A DNA stretch of 64,000 nucleotides from Streptomyces sp. R33. GTDB taxonomy: Bacteria > Actinomycetota > Actinomycetes > Streptomycetales > Streptomycetaceae. The stretch spans positions 6,451,501-6,515,500 of the forward strand of contig NZ_CP165727.1 in assembly GCF_041200175.1 (NCBI RefSeq). The letters are read 5' to 3'. How positions within the stretch are numbered: position 1 is the stretch's first letter; each line of letters begins with the position of its first letter. Below the pieces are notes generated by a model that was not told the origin of the DNA, made no database searches, and saw only the letters and a program-made list of their open reading frames with translations. The translations under genes were made by a program, and so were the position numbers. Shown piece after piece: positions 24,555-32,752 of this stretch.

Positions 24555-25237
24555 GCACCGCAGAGTCCACCGGCCGACCCGGCCCGTCCTGGGCCGCCGA
24601 CCGGGCTGTGCCCGGCCGGGACCGGCTCGGCCGCACCGCCCTCGCGTCCTTCGCCGTGGCCGCCGCCGCCGACCTCGGGTCCCTGCTGGCCGACTGGCAC
24701 CTCGGGCACGTCATCGCCAAGCCGCTGCTGATGCCGCTGCTCGGCGGGTACGTGATCACGCGCGGCGCGCCCCGCCTGCTGGTCGCCGCCCTGCTGTTCG
24801 GCTGGGGCGGGGACCTGGCCCTGCTCTTCGACGCCGAGGCGGCCTTCCTCGTCGGCATGGGCTCCTTCGCCGTCGGGCACGTCTGCTACCTCGTCCTGTT
24901 CGGCAAGCGGCCCGCGAACGCGCTGCTCGGGGGCGCCTACGCCCTGGCCCTCCTCGGTACCGTCGCCCTGCTGTGGTCCGATCTGCCCGTGGACCTGCGG
25001 ATCCCCGTGGCCGGCTACAGCCTGCTGCTGACCGCGATGGCCTTCCGCTCCAGCGCCCTCGGCCTGCGGGCCGGCATCGGCGGTGCGCTGTTCCTGCTGT
25101 CCGACACCCTCATCGCCACCGGCGTCGCCGAATGGCCCCAGCTGCCCCGCCCCGACTTCTGGATCATGGCCACCTACCTGGCCGCCCAGTACCTGCTGGC
25201 CACCGGCGCCACCACCCGCGAGGCAGGCGTACCGTAG
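24551..25237 (+). CDS. lysoplasmalogenase (YhhN/TMEM86 family)
   Basis: 228 residues; GTG 24551 overlaps the previous stop. About eight hydrophobic helices. YhhN-family motifs: 'HVIAKPLLMPLL' (K-P-L), 'ALLFGWGGDLALL' (G-x-G-D) and 'FLVGMGSFAVGHVCYLVLF', with a C-terminal 'LFLLSDTLIAT' (S-D). Mammalian TMEM86B cleaves the vinyl-ether bond of lysoplasmalogens; bacterial homologs are thought to be similar. Tight coupling to a fatty-acid-hydroxylase-type gene suggests a shared lipid substrate. Confidence 0.88.
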   Translation: MSTAESTGRPGPSWAADRAVPGRDRLGRTALASFAVAAAADLGSLLADWHLGHVIAKPLLMPLLGGYVITRGAPRLLVAALLFGWGGDLALLFDAEAAFLVGMGSFAVGHVCYLVLFGKRPANALLGGAYALALLGTVALLWSDLPVDLRIPVAGYSLLLTAMAFRSSALGLRAGIGGALFLLSDTLIATGVAEWPQLPRPDFWIMATYLAAQYLLATGATTREAGVP

Positions 25238-25292
25238 GACGGTCATCAGTCGTACAAGGCTGAACAACCCCGAGCCGGAGGACTGCACCACC

Positions 25293-26336
25293 ATGCGCGC
25301 CACCGTCATCCACGCCCCGCACGACATCCGCGTGGAGGAGGTGCCCGACGCTGCGATCCAGCGCCCCGAGGACGCCGTCGTCCGCGTCCTGCGTGCCTGC
25401 ATCTGCGGCAGCGACCTGTGGGCCTACCGCGGCGAGGCCGCGCGCCAGCCCGGCCAGCGGATCGGCCACGAGTTCCTCGGCGTCGTCGAGGAGACCGGCT
25501 CGGCCGTGTCCGGCCTGAAGGCCGGCGACCTCGTCGTCGCCCCCTTCATGTGGTCCGACGGCACCTGCGACTACTGCTCCGAGGGCCTGTACACCTCCTG
25601 CGTGCACGGCGGCTTCTGGGGCTCCGTCGGCTTCGACGGCGGCCAGGGCGAGGCCGTCCGCGTCCCGCACGCCGACGGCACCCTCGTGAAGCTGCCCGCC
25701 GCGGCCCTCTCCGACGACCACCTGCTCACCGGGCTGCTGGCGCTGTCCGACGTCATGGGCACCGGGCACCACGCAGCCCTGGGCGCGGGCGTCCGCAAGG
25801 GCTCCACCGTGGCCGTCGTCGGCGACGGCGCAGTCGGCCTGTGCGGAGTCCTCGCCGCGAAGCGCCTCGGCGCCGACCGGATCATCGCGCTGGGCCGCCA
25901 CGCCGTCCGTACGGACATCGCCAAGCTGTTCGGGGCCACCGACGTCGTCGCCGAGCGCGGCGAGGCCGCCGAGGCCGCCGTGCGCGAGCTGACCGGCGGC
26001 CAGGGTGCGCACGCGGTCATCGAGGCCGTGGGCACCGAGCAGTCCATGCGCACCGCCGTGAACATCACCCGCGACGGCGGGGCCATCGGCTACGTCGGCG
26101 TCCCGCACGGCAGCGGCACCGGCCTCGACCTCGGCGTGATGTTCGACCGCAACATCAGCCTGCGCGGCGGCGTCGCGCCGGTGCGCGCGTACATCCCGGA
26201 GCTGCTGGAGGACGTGCTGAGCGGCGCGATCGACCCGGCGCCCGTCTTCGACCGGGCCGTGTCCCTGGACGAGGTCCCGGACGGCTACCGCGCGATGGAC
26301 GACCGCAGCGCGCTGAAGGTGCTCATCAAGCCCTGA
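25293..26336 (+). CDS. zinc-dependent alcohol dehydrogenase family protein
   Basis: 347 residues from ATG 25293; GGAGGA about ten bases upstream. GroES-like catalytic domain: 'ACICGSDLWAYRG' (catalytic-zinc Cys), 'GHEFLGVVEE' (His, Glu), and 'CDYCSEGLYTSCVHGG', which has only part of the four-Cys structural-zinc set. Rossmann domain with 'VAVVGDGAVGLCGVLAAKRLGA'. It fits the class-III/threonine-dehydrogenase-like group of zinc ADHs. Substrate is unknown. A strong hairpin follows at 26353-26392. Confidence 0.9.
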   Translation: MRATVIHAPHDIRVEEVPDAAIQRPEDAVVRVLRACICGSDLWAYRGEAARQPGQRIGHEFLGVVEETGSAVSGLKAGDLVVAPFMWSDGTCDYCSEGLYTSCVHGGFWGSVGFDGGQGEAVRVPHADGTLVKLPAAALSDDHLLTGLLALSDVMGTGHHAALGAGVRKGSTVAVVGDGAVGLCGVLAAKRLGADRIIALGRHAVRTDIAKLFGATDVVAERGEAAEAAVRELTGGQGAHAVIEAVGTEQSMRTAVNITRDGGAIGYVGVPHGSGTGLDLGVMFDRNISLRGGVAPVRAYIPELLEDVLSGAIDPAPVFDRAVSLDEVPDGYRAMDDRSALKVLIKP

Positions 26337-26352
26337 CGGGCCGGTGACGACG

Positions 26353-26392
26353 GGAAGGGCCGGCCCGGGGGAATCCCCGGGCCGGCCCTTCC
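26353..26392. terminator. 18-bp perfect hairpin between convergent ADH and subtilase genes
   Basis: 26353-26370 and 26375-26392 are exact reverse complements with a GAAT loop. Without a T-run it is a GC-rich bidirectional terminator of the kind common in Streptomyces. Confidence 0.8.
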
Positions 26393-26447
26393 GTCCGTCC
26401 GAGCGCTCGAGCGGTGAAGCGTCCAAGCGATGAGGCGTTCCGAGCTG

Positions 26448-27989
26448 CTACTTCACGGCCTTCAGCGCGTCCACCACGCCGTAGCCGTAGTAGCCGGTCT
26501 GGCCCCACTTGCTCTGGCAGGTGGCGGCGTCGACCAGCGCGCCCGTCGCGTCGTAGACCTTCTCCGGGCAGGCCGCCTTCGTGGCCTGGGCCTTCAGCAT
26601 GGCCTGGAGCTGCGACGGCGTGGCCGACGGGTGCGCGCTCTTGAGCAGCGCCGCCACGCCCGCGACGTGCGGTCCGGCCATCGAGGTGCCCTGCTTGTAG
26701 CCGTAGCCGCCGCCCGGCAGGGTGGACAGCACACGGCCGTTGGCGTCCGGCGTGGCCGGGACCTGCCACTTGTCGCCGCCGGGGGCGGCGACGTCGACCA
26801 CGCCCAGCCCGTAGCTGGAGTAGTACGACTTGAAGCCCTTGTCGCCGGTCGCGCTCACCGTGACCACACCCGGGAGCTGGGTGGGCAGGTCCAGGCAGAC
26901 GTGCGGGTCGATCGTGCGCGGGACCGGGGTGCCGTCGTCCGGGCTCGTGTCGTCGACGATCGCGTTCGACGCCAGGTCGTGGTTCGAGTTGCCGGCCGAG
27001 GCCACGCTGAGCACGCCCTTGCGCTCGGCGTACTTCGTCGCCCGGCCGAGGGCCTCCACCAGCGCCTTCTGGTCGTCGTCCGCCTTGCAGTTGTAGAGCC
27101 ACGGGTCGACGTAGTAGCTGTTGTTGGTCACCTCGATCCCCTTCTCGGCGGCGAACATGAAGCCGCAGACGACCGCCTCGGTGAAGAACAGGCTGGTGCC
27201 CGGCTCGCTCACCTTGATCGCGGCGACCTGCACGCCCGGCGCGACGCCCGAGATGCCGACGCCGTTGCGCGCGGCCGCGATGGTGCCGGCCACGTGCGTG
27301 CCGTGGTCGCTGCCGTCGGCGTACGGGCGCCACGCGCCCTCGGTGGTGTCCGCGACGCCGCCGACGCAGTTGGCCGACTGGCCCTTGGAGAAGTTCGCCG
27401 CGAGATCCGGGTGGGTGTCGTCGACACCCGTGTCGATGACGCCCACCGTGACGTCCCGGCTGCCATCGTTGATCTTGTGCGCCTGGTCGGCCTTGATCGC
27501 CCGCAGGTCCCACTGGTTGGGCTCCAGCGGCTCCTGACCGTCCGTAGCGGCCGATGCCGCCTTTGCGGCGTCCGCGGTGCTCAGCTTCTGCGTCGTGCCC
27601 TCCTCGGTGGTCTGCACCGGCTGGAGGGGGGCCGTCCGGGTGGCACCGACCGACACGAACAGGCCGCGCTGCGCACGCAGCTGCTTGGCGAAGTCCGGGT
27701 TCTGGGAGTGTGCGACGACGACCCCGATCTGCTCATAGGACGTCACCACCGTTCCGCCGGCCCGCTCGATGGCCTTCTGCGCGGCCTTCACCGTGGCGTA
27801 CGTGTTCAGGTTCGCGACGTACGACAGCTTGGGGCCGGTGGTGTCGGGCTTCGCCGCGGCCGCCGTACCCGCCGTATTGCCCAGCGGGGCGGCGGAGGCC
27901 GCGACCGAGGGCAGGAAGGCGAGCGAGGCGGTGAGCGCCAGGCCGACCGGTACGGCAATGCGCCGGCGGCCAGGTCCCAGATGAGCCAT
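26448..27989 (-). CDS. secreted S8 (subtilisin-like) serine protease
   Basis: 513 residues from ATG 27989, with GTGGAG seven bases upstream. Signal peptide about 1-33 (basic n-region, 'VGLALTASLAFLPSVAASAA'). An I9-type inhibitor/prodomain-like region spans about 55-110. The catalytic domain has the full triad: Asp in 'VGVIDTGVDDTHPD' (about 188), His in 'DHGTHVAGTIAA' (about 230) and Ser in 'GTSMAGPHVAGVAALL' (about 434), with oxyanion Asn in 'SAGNSN'. The domain reaches the end, so there is no anchor and it should be freely secreted. It may act in nutrient acquisition or development. Confidence 0.93.
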   Translation of the reverse strand: MAHLGPGRRRIAVPVGLALTASLAFLPSVAASAAPLGNTAGTAAAAKPDTTGPKLSYVANLNTYATVKAAQKAIERAGGTVVTSYEQIGVVVAHSQNPDFAKQLRAQRGLFVSVGATRTAPLQPVQTTEEGTTQKLSTADAAKAASAATDGQEPLEPNQWDLRAIKADQAHKINDGSRDVTVGVIDTGVDDTHPDLAANFSKGQSANCVGGVADTTEGAWRPYADGSDHGTHVAGTIAAARNGVGISGVAPGVQVAAIKVSEPGTSLFFTEAVVCGFMFAAEKGIEVTNNSYYVDPWLYNCKADDDQKALVEALGRATKYAERKGVLSVASAGNSNHDLASNAIVDDTSPDDGTPVPRTIDPHVCLDLPTQLPGVVTVSATGDKGFKSYYSSYGLGVVDVAAPGGDKWQVPATPDANGRVLSTLPGGGYGYKQGTSMAGPHVAGVAALLKSAHPSATPSQLQAMLKAQATKAACPEKVYDATGALVDAATCQSKWGQTGYYGYGVVDALKAVK

Positions 27990-28250
27990 GGGTTCTCCAC
28001 ATCATCCGTGAAAGAGCCGTCCGCGCGTGGTCGCGCAGGACGACGGGTTCATGACAGGTGAACCTAGTGCCGCCGTTCGTCTTTGCGCCATCAGTTCGAG
28101 AAATCAGTTTCGGAAGAATCAACGGGTGTTGAACCGTCCCGCCGCGCCGGCCGTGCCGTTGGGCAGGGGGACTCAGCGCCACCGTCCCCCCACACGGAGG
28201 TTGTTTTGTCCGTCGTCCCCACCGCACCCGCGTCACAAGGAGAACCCCCC

Positions 28251-28616
28251 GTGACCACCGAAGCAGCGCCGCCGCACGGCAGCGCGGGAACACCCACGGC
28301 GAGTCCCACGGCCGAAGAGTTCACAGCCGTCCAGCAGAGCGCCGAATTCGCCGAACTGCGCAGTTCCTACCGCTCTTTCGCCTTCCCGCTCACCGTGGCC
28401 TTCATCGCCTGGTACCTGCTCTACGTCCTGCTGTCCAGCTACGCCGGCGGCTTCATGGGGACCAAGCTCTTCGGCAACATCAACGTCGCCCTCGTGCTCG
28501 GCCTCGCCCAGTTCGCGACGACCTTCCTCATCGCCTGGCTGTACTCCCGGCACGCCGCCTCGAAGCTCGACCCCAAGGGTGCGGCGATCAAGGCGCGAAT
28601 GGAGGCCGGCGAATGA
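28251..28616 (+). CDS. DUF485 small membrane protein (symporter partner)
   Basis: 121 residues from GTG 28251 with AAGGAGA upstream. A Ser/Thr/Pro-rich N-terminus precedes the DUF485 core: 'FAELRSSYRSFAFPLTVAFIAWYLLYVLLSSYA' and 'NVALVLGLAQFATTFLIAWLYSRHA', two membrane helices. DUF485 (YjcH-like) genes sit directly before acetate/cation symporters and are presumed accessory subunits. The stop overlaps the symporter ATG (ATGA). The 261-bp divergent gap upstream holds both promoters; I see no further gene there. Confidence 0.92.
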   Translation: MTTEAAPPHGSAGTPTASPTAEEFTAVQQSAEFAELRSSYRSFAFPLTVAFIAWYLLYVLLSSYAGGFMGTKLFGNINVALVLGLAQFATTFLIAWLYSRHAASKLDPKGAAIKARMEAGE

Positions 28617-30250
28617 GAGACACCCTCGCCCTCCGGCTCGCGGCGAACACCGCCGCCGGGGCCACCGAGCACCGGCCGCTGATCATCACCCTGTTCGGGC
28701 TGTTCGTCGTCGCCACCCTCATCATCACCATCTGGGCCGGCCGCCAGACCAAGGGCGCCGCCGACTTCTACGCGGGCGGCCGCCAGTTCACCGGCTTCCA
28801 GAACGGCCTCGCCATCTCCGGCGACTACATGTCCGCCGCGTCGTTCCTCGGCATCGCCGGCGCCATCGCGCTCTTCGGCTACGACGGCTTCCTCTACTCC
28901 ATCGGCTTCCTCGTGGCCTGGCTGGTCGCCCTGCTGCTCGTCGCCGAGCCGCTGCGCAACTCCGGCCGCTACACGATGGGCGACGTCCTCGCGTTCCGGA
29001 TGCGCCAGCGGCCCGTCCGCACCGCCGCCGGCACCTCGACCATCGTCGTCTCGATCTTCTACCTGCTCGCCCAGATGGCCGGCGCCGGCGTGCTCGTCTC
29101 GCTGCTCCTCGGCATCACCAGCGACGGAGGCAAGGTCGCCGTCGTCGCGCTGGTCGGCGTACTGATGATCCTCTACGTCACGATCGGCGGCATGAAGGGC
29201 ACCACCTGGGTCCAGATGATCAAGGCCGTGCTGCTCATCGCAGGCGCCCTGCTCATCACCTTCCTGGTGCTGCTGAAGTTCAACTTCAACATCTCCGACC
29301 TGCTGGGCAAGGCGGCCGAGAACAGCGGCCAGGGCACCAAGTTCCTGGAGCCCGGTCTCAAGTACGGCAAGGACGCGACGACGAAGCTGGACTTCATCTC
29401 GCTCGGCATCGCCCTGGTCCTCGGCACCGCCGGCCTGCCGCACATCCTGATCCGCTTCTACACGGTTCCCACGGCCAAGGCCGCCCGCAAGTCCGTGAAC
29501 TGGGCCATCGGCATCATCGGCGCCTTCTACCTGATGACCATCGCCCTCGGCTTCGGCGCCGCAGCCCTGCTCAAGCGCACCGACATCATCGCCTCCAACA
29601 AGGCCGGAAACACCGCGGCCCCGCTGGTCGCCCAGGAACTCGGCGGCGGCGCGGGCTCCACCGGCGGCGCCGTCCTGCTCGCCGTGATCTCCGCGGTCGC
29701 GTTCGCCACCATCCTCGCGGTGGTGGCCGGGCTCACCCTCGCCTCCTCCTCGTCCTTCGCCCACGACCTGTACGTGAACGTCATCCGCAAGGGCAAGGCC
29801 ACCGAACAGGAGGAGGTCCGGGCCGCCCGCTGGTCCACGGTCGTGATCGGCGCCGTCGCCATCGGCCTCGGGGCCCTGGCCCGCGACCTCAACGTCGCCG
29901 GCCTCGTCGCCCTCGCCTTCGCGGTCGCCGCCTCCGCCAATCTGCCGACCATCCTGTACAGCCTCTTCTGGAAGCGGTTCAGCACCCGGGGTGCGCTCTG
30001 GTCGATCTACGGCGGCCTCGTCTCCGCGGTCGTCCTGGTGCTCTTCTCGCCGGTCGTCTCCGGAAAGCCCACCTCGATGTTCAAGGACGCCGACTTCTAC
30101 TGGTTCCCCCTGGAGAACCCGGGCATCGTCTCCATCCCGCTCGGCTTCCTGCTGGGCTGGCTGGGAACCGTCCTGTCGAAGGAGAAGGCCGACCCCCAGA
30201 AGTTCGCGGAACTCGAGGTGCGCTCCCTTACCGGAACGGGCGCGCACTGA
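28613..30250 (+). CDS. actP: ActP-type cation/acetate symporter (SSS family)
   Basis: 545 residues; ATG 28613 overlaps the DUF485 stop. Thirteen or so membrane helices. SSS family landmarks: 'GAADFYAGGRQFTGFQNGLAISGDYMSAASFLG', 'GYDGFLYSIGFLVAWLVALLLVAEPLRNSGRYTMGDVL' and 'TAGLPHILIRFYTVPTAKAARKSV'. These are characteristic of the acetate/glycolate permease branch, including the Na+-site region 'SGDYMSAAS'. It imports acetate or related monocarboxylates with Na+ or H+. Confidence 0.9.
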   Translation: MRDTLALRLAANTAAGATEHRPLIITLFGLFVVATLIITIWAGRQTKGAADFYAGGRQFTGFQNGLAISGDYMSAASFLGIAGAIALFGYDGFLYSIGFLVAWLVALLLVAEPLRNSGRYTMGDVLAFRMRQRPVRTAAGTSTIVVSIFYLLAQMAGAGVLVSLLLGITSDGGKVAVVALVGVLMILYVTIGGMKGTTWVQMIKAVLLIAGALLITFLVLLKFNFNISDLLGKAAENSGQGTKFLEPGLKYGKDATTKLDFISLGIALVLGTAGLPHILIRFYTVPTAKAARKSVNWAIGIIGAFYLMTIALGFGAAALLKRTDIIASNKAGNTAAPLVAQELGGGAGSTGGAVLLAVISAVAFATILAVVAGLTLASSSSFAHDLYVNVIRKGKATEQEEVRAARWSTVVIGAVAIGLGALARDLNVAGLVALAFAVAASANLPTILYSLFWKRFSTRGALWSIYGGLVSAVVLVLFSPVVSGKPTSMFKDADFYWFPLENPGIVSIPLGFLLGWLGTVLSKEKADPQKFAELEVRSLTGTGAH

Positions 30251-30284
30251 GACCGTGCTCCTGTGACATGGGCCGGACACACAG

Positions 30285-30320
30285 CGTGGCCGCGTCGTAC
30301 TTCCCTACGACGCGGCCACG
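30285..30320 (+). terminator. hairpin after symporter gene
   Basis: CGTGGCCGCGTCGTA (30285-30299) pairs perfectly with TACGACGCGGCCACG (30306-30320) over a six-base loop, 35 bp after the symporter stop. It separates this operon from moaA. Confidence 0.7.
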
Positions 30321-30442
30321 CCGCGTCTCGTTCATTTGGGCATCCCTACGCCGCACACGCGTCGCGTAGGCTCGATTACGGCGCCAGGCGTTTCTCCGAG
30401 GTGGCGCGAACCTCTACGAACCGGACAGGGGAGGGGGCCTGA

Positions 30443-31432
30443 ATGCTTCTCGACACTTATGGCCGCGTGGCCACTGACCTGCGCGTCTCACTCACCGACC
30501 GGTGCAACCTGCGGTGCACGTACTGCATGCCCGAGGAGGGTCTGCAGTGGCTCGGGAAATCGGACCTGCTGAGCGACGACGAGATCGTCCGGCTGATCCG
30601 GATCGCCGTCACGCAGCTCGGGATCACCGAGGTCCGCTTCACCGGCGGCGAGCCGCTGCTCCGCCCCGGCCTGGTCGGGATCGTCGAGCAGTGCGCGGCC
30701 CTGGAGCCCCGCCCCAAGATGTCCCTGACCACCAACGGCATCGGCCTCAAGCGCACCGCACAGGCGCTCAAGGCCGCCGGCCTGGACCGCGTGAACGTTT
30801 CGCTGGACACCCTGCGGCCCGAGGTCTTCAAGACCCTCACCCGGCGTGACCGGCACCGCGACGTCCTCGACGGCATGGCCGCCGCCCGCGAGGCCGGTCT
30901 GACCCCCGTCAAGGTCAACGCCGTCCTGATGCCCGGCCTGAACGACGACGAGGCCCCCGACCTGCTCGCCTGGGCCGTGGAGAACGAGTACGAGCTCCGC
31001 TTCATCGAGCAGATGCCGCTCGACGCCCAGCACGGCTGGAAGCGCGACGGCATGATCACCGCCGGGGACATCCTCGCGTCGCTGCGCACCCGCTTCGCGC
31101 TCACCGAGGAAGGCGCCGAGGAGCGCGGCTCCGCCCCGGCCGAGCGCTGGCTGGTCGACGGCGGCCCGGCCACCGTCGGCGTGATCGCCTCGGTGACCAG
31201 GCCCTTCTGCAGCGCCTGCGACCGCACCCGGCTCACCGCCGACGGCCAGGTCCGTACGTGCCTCTTCGCCACCGAGGAGTCGGACCTGCGCGCAGCCCTG
31301 CGCTCCGGCGCCCCGGACGAGGAGATCGCCCGCCTGTGGAAGGTGGCGATGTGGGGCAAGAAGGCCGGGTCCGGTCTCGACGACCCGTCCTTCCTGCAGC
31401 CCGACCGCCCGATGTCCGCGATCGGCGGCTGA
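30443..31432 (+). CDS. moaA: GTP 3',8-cyclase MoaA (molybdenum cofactor biosynthesis)
   Basis: 329 residues from ATG 30443 (GGGAGGGGG upstream). It has the radical-SAM cluster Cys21-x3-Cys25-x2-Cys28 ('CNLRCTYCMP') and the second, C-terminal cluster Cys256-x2-Cys259-x13-Cys273 ('FCSACDRTRLT...RTCLF'). 'RFTGGEPLLRPG' is the SAM-binding motif and the C-terminal double glycine ('AIGG') needed for catalysis is present. It converts GTP to 3',8-cyclo-GTP for MoaC. No other moa gene is adjacent. Confidence 0.97.
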   Translation: MLLDTYGRVATDLRVSLTDRCNLRCTYCMPEEGLQWLGKSDLLSDDEIVRLIRIAVTQLGITEVRFTGGEPLLRPGLVGIVEQCAALEPRPKMSLTTNGIGLKRTAQALKAAGLDRVNVSLDTLRPEVFKTLTRRDRHRDVLDGMAAAREAGLTPVKVNAVLMPGLNDDEAPDLLAWAVENEYELRFIEQMPLDAQHGWKRDGMITAGDILASLRTRFALTEEGAEERGSAPAERWLVDGGPATVGVIASVTRPFCSACDRTRLTADGQVRTCLFATEESDLRAALRSGAPDEEIARLWKVAMWGKKAGSGLDDPSFLQPDRPMSAIGG

Positions 31433-31440
31433 GGGCCCCG

Positions 31441-31466
31441 GCCCGGGCGCCTCGAGGCGCCCGGGC
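31441..31466. terminator. 26-bp perfect palindrome between moaA and the next convergent gene
   Basis: GCCCGGGCGCCTC is followed directly by its reverse complement. As RNA it makes a stem with a TCGA loop, a likely bidirectional terminator immediately after moaA. Confidence 0.7.
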
Positions 31467-31468
31467 GG

Positions 31469-31735
31469 TCAGAGCCGCTCAGAGCCCTCCGGCTGGACCC
31501 ACTCGTCGAGCTTCACGACGTCCTTGAGGAAACCGCGGACCCCCAGGAACTGGGAGAGGTGTTCGCGGTGTTCCCCGCACGCCAGCCAGGTCTTGCGGCG
31601 CTCCGGGGTGTGCAGCTTCGGGTTGTTCCACGCCAGGACCCAGACGGCCGCGTCGCGGCAGCCCTTGGCCGAACAGGTGGGCGCGTCCACGGAAGGCGTG
31701 GAGCCGGCGGATTCGGGGGAGTCAGGGGAGTTCAC
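31469..31735 (-). CDS. small conserved actinobacterial protein with Cys/His metal-site pattern
   Basis: 88 residues from ATG 31735. A Ser/Pro/Asp-rich N-terminus is followed by a conserved core 'CSAKGCRDAAVWVLAWNNPKLHTPERRKTWLACGEHREHLSQFLGVRGFL'-like segment (about 21-70). CxxxxC plus CxxH look like one zinc knuckle. It is sometimes annotated in databases as 'acetone carboxylase', without evidence in this sequence. Function unknown; next to moaA but convergent with it. Confidence 0.8.
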   Translation of the reverse strand: MNSPDSPESAGSTPSVDAPTCSAKGCRDAAVWVLAWNNPKLHTPERRKTWLACGEHREHLSQFLGVRGFLKDVVKLDEWVQPEGSERL

Positions 31736-31881
31736 GCCTCAACCCTACAAACCCCTGTCACGGAAAGGCGACGCCGAGCAGCCACGGGGGGAGCTGCCCG
31801 GCGTCGGTCCGTCGCTCCGACGGGGGATGCGGAGCGCGTAGGCAGTATGTCACGCAGGACCCGGTGCGGTGCACCGGAACT

Positions 31882-32214
31882 TCATGATTGATCTGAGCTT
31901 TTATTGAGGTTTCCCGTGTTCAGTGCCGGACGCACAGGTGACGGGATGAAGTGCGAGGGCAGCGAGGGGGTCGATTCGCGCCCCGCGTTGGCGATGACCA
32001 CGGCCACGTACGGCAGCAGCGCGCCCGCGATGAGCGTCACGATCGCCACATGACGTTCCACGTTCCACAGGATCACCGTCGCCAGGACCGACAGAGTCCT
32101 GATCGACATCGAGATGACGTACCGGCGCTGCCGTCCCCGTACGTCCTCGTCGAGGCCCATCCGGGCTCCGGTGATCCGGAAGACCTCGGCCCCGTTCCGC
32201 TTCTTCCGCTCCAC
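31882..32214 (-). CDS. DUF3099 membrane protein
   Basis: 110 residues if started at GTG 32214; in-frame alternatives are GTG 32244 and ATG 32364. I prefer the short form because conservation seems to begin near 'NGAEVFRITGARMGLDEDVRGRQRRYVISM', but no start has a strong ribosome site. The core is two membrane helices ('ISMSIRTLSVLATVILWNV' and 'AIVTLIAGALLPYVAVVIANA'), the DUF3099 pattern. Function unknown. It diverges from the GlsB-like gene. Confidence 0.8.
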   Translation of the reverse strand: MERKKRNGAEVFRITGARMGLDEDVRGRQRRYVISMSIRTLSVLATVILWNVERHVAIVTLIAGALLPYVAVVIANAGRESTPSLPSHFIPSPVRPALNTGNLNKSSDQS

Positions 32215-32393
32215 GCTCCACCGCCCGATCCGCCGGCCGGACACTCCCCGGTCCGGATCCTCCCACCGTACGCCGCCGGTCCCGTGGCGAGGAGAGGGGG
32301 TGTCCCCCGAACGGGGCCGTCCGAAATGCGCAGTACGCCGGACGGGTTGAGACTGGGCCCACATGCGCACAACGCGCCACGAGGAGGCTCGAC

Positions 32394-32672
32394 ATGTCAT
32401 GGTTGTGGGCGATCATCGTCGGTTTCGTGCTGGGCCTCATAGCCCGCGCCGTCCTGCCGGGCAAGCAGCATCAGCCCCTCTGGCTGACCACCCTGTTCGG
32501 CATCGCCGGCGCCGTCCTCGGCAACGCCGTCGCGGTGTGGATCGGCGTCGGGGAGACCAAGGGCATCGACTGGACCCGCCACCTGCTGCAACTTGCCGGA
32601 GCGGTGCTGATCGTGGCTCTCGGTGAAATGGTCTACAAATCGCTCAAGGGCGGCAGCAAGCAGATGACCTGA
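32394..32672 (+). CDS. GlsB/YeaQ/YmgE family (transglycosylase-associated) membrane protein
   Basis: 92 residues from ATG 32394, with GAGGAGG about six bases upstream. Three hydrophobic helices with Gly-rich packing motifs: 'WAIIVGFVLGLIARAVLPG', 'TTLFGIAGAVLGNAVAVWIGVG' and a third near 'LLQLAGAVLIVALGEMVY'. 'GLIARAVLPGKQ' is the family signature. The family is linked to general stress in several bacteria; mechanism unknown. Confidence 0.87.
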   Translation: MSWLWAIIVGFVLGLIARAVLPGKQHQPLWLTTLFGIAGAVLGNAVAVWIGVGETKGIDWTRHLLQLAGAVLIVALGEMVYKSLKGGSKQMT

Positions 32673-32684
32673 GGGCGGCACGAC

Positions 32685-32724
32685 GGAGGGGCCGGCCGGA
32701 CGTGGTGTCCGCACCGGCCCCTCC
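32685..32724. terminator. compound hairpin between GlsB-like gene and tyrS
   Basis: GGAGGGGCCGG (32685-32695) pairs with CCGGCCCCTCC (32714-32724); an inner CGGAC/GTCCG stem lies inside. It serves two convergent genes. Confidence 0.75.
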
Positions 32725-32752
32725 GCCGCGCTCGGGTGTCAGGCCCCGGGCG

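Noticed and set aside
30251..30442. molybdenum-cofactor riboswitch before moaA
   Set aside because: The interval is dominated by the hairpin at 30285-30320 that ends the symporter operon, and too little remains for the large Moco RNA; no conserved pieces were recognised.
32215..32364. N-terminal extension of the DUF3099 protein to ATG 32364
   Set aside because: The extra 50 residues look like translated promoter DNA (Arg/Gly/Pro-rich) and the DUF3099 core begins later.
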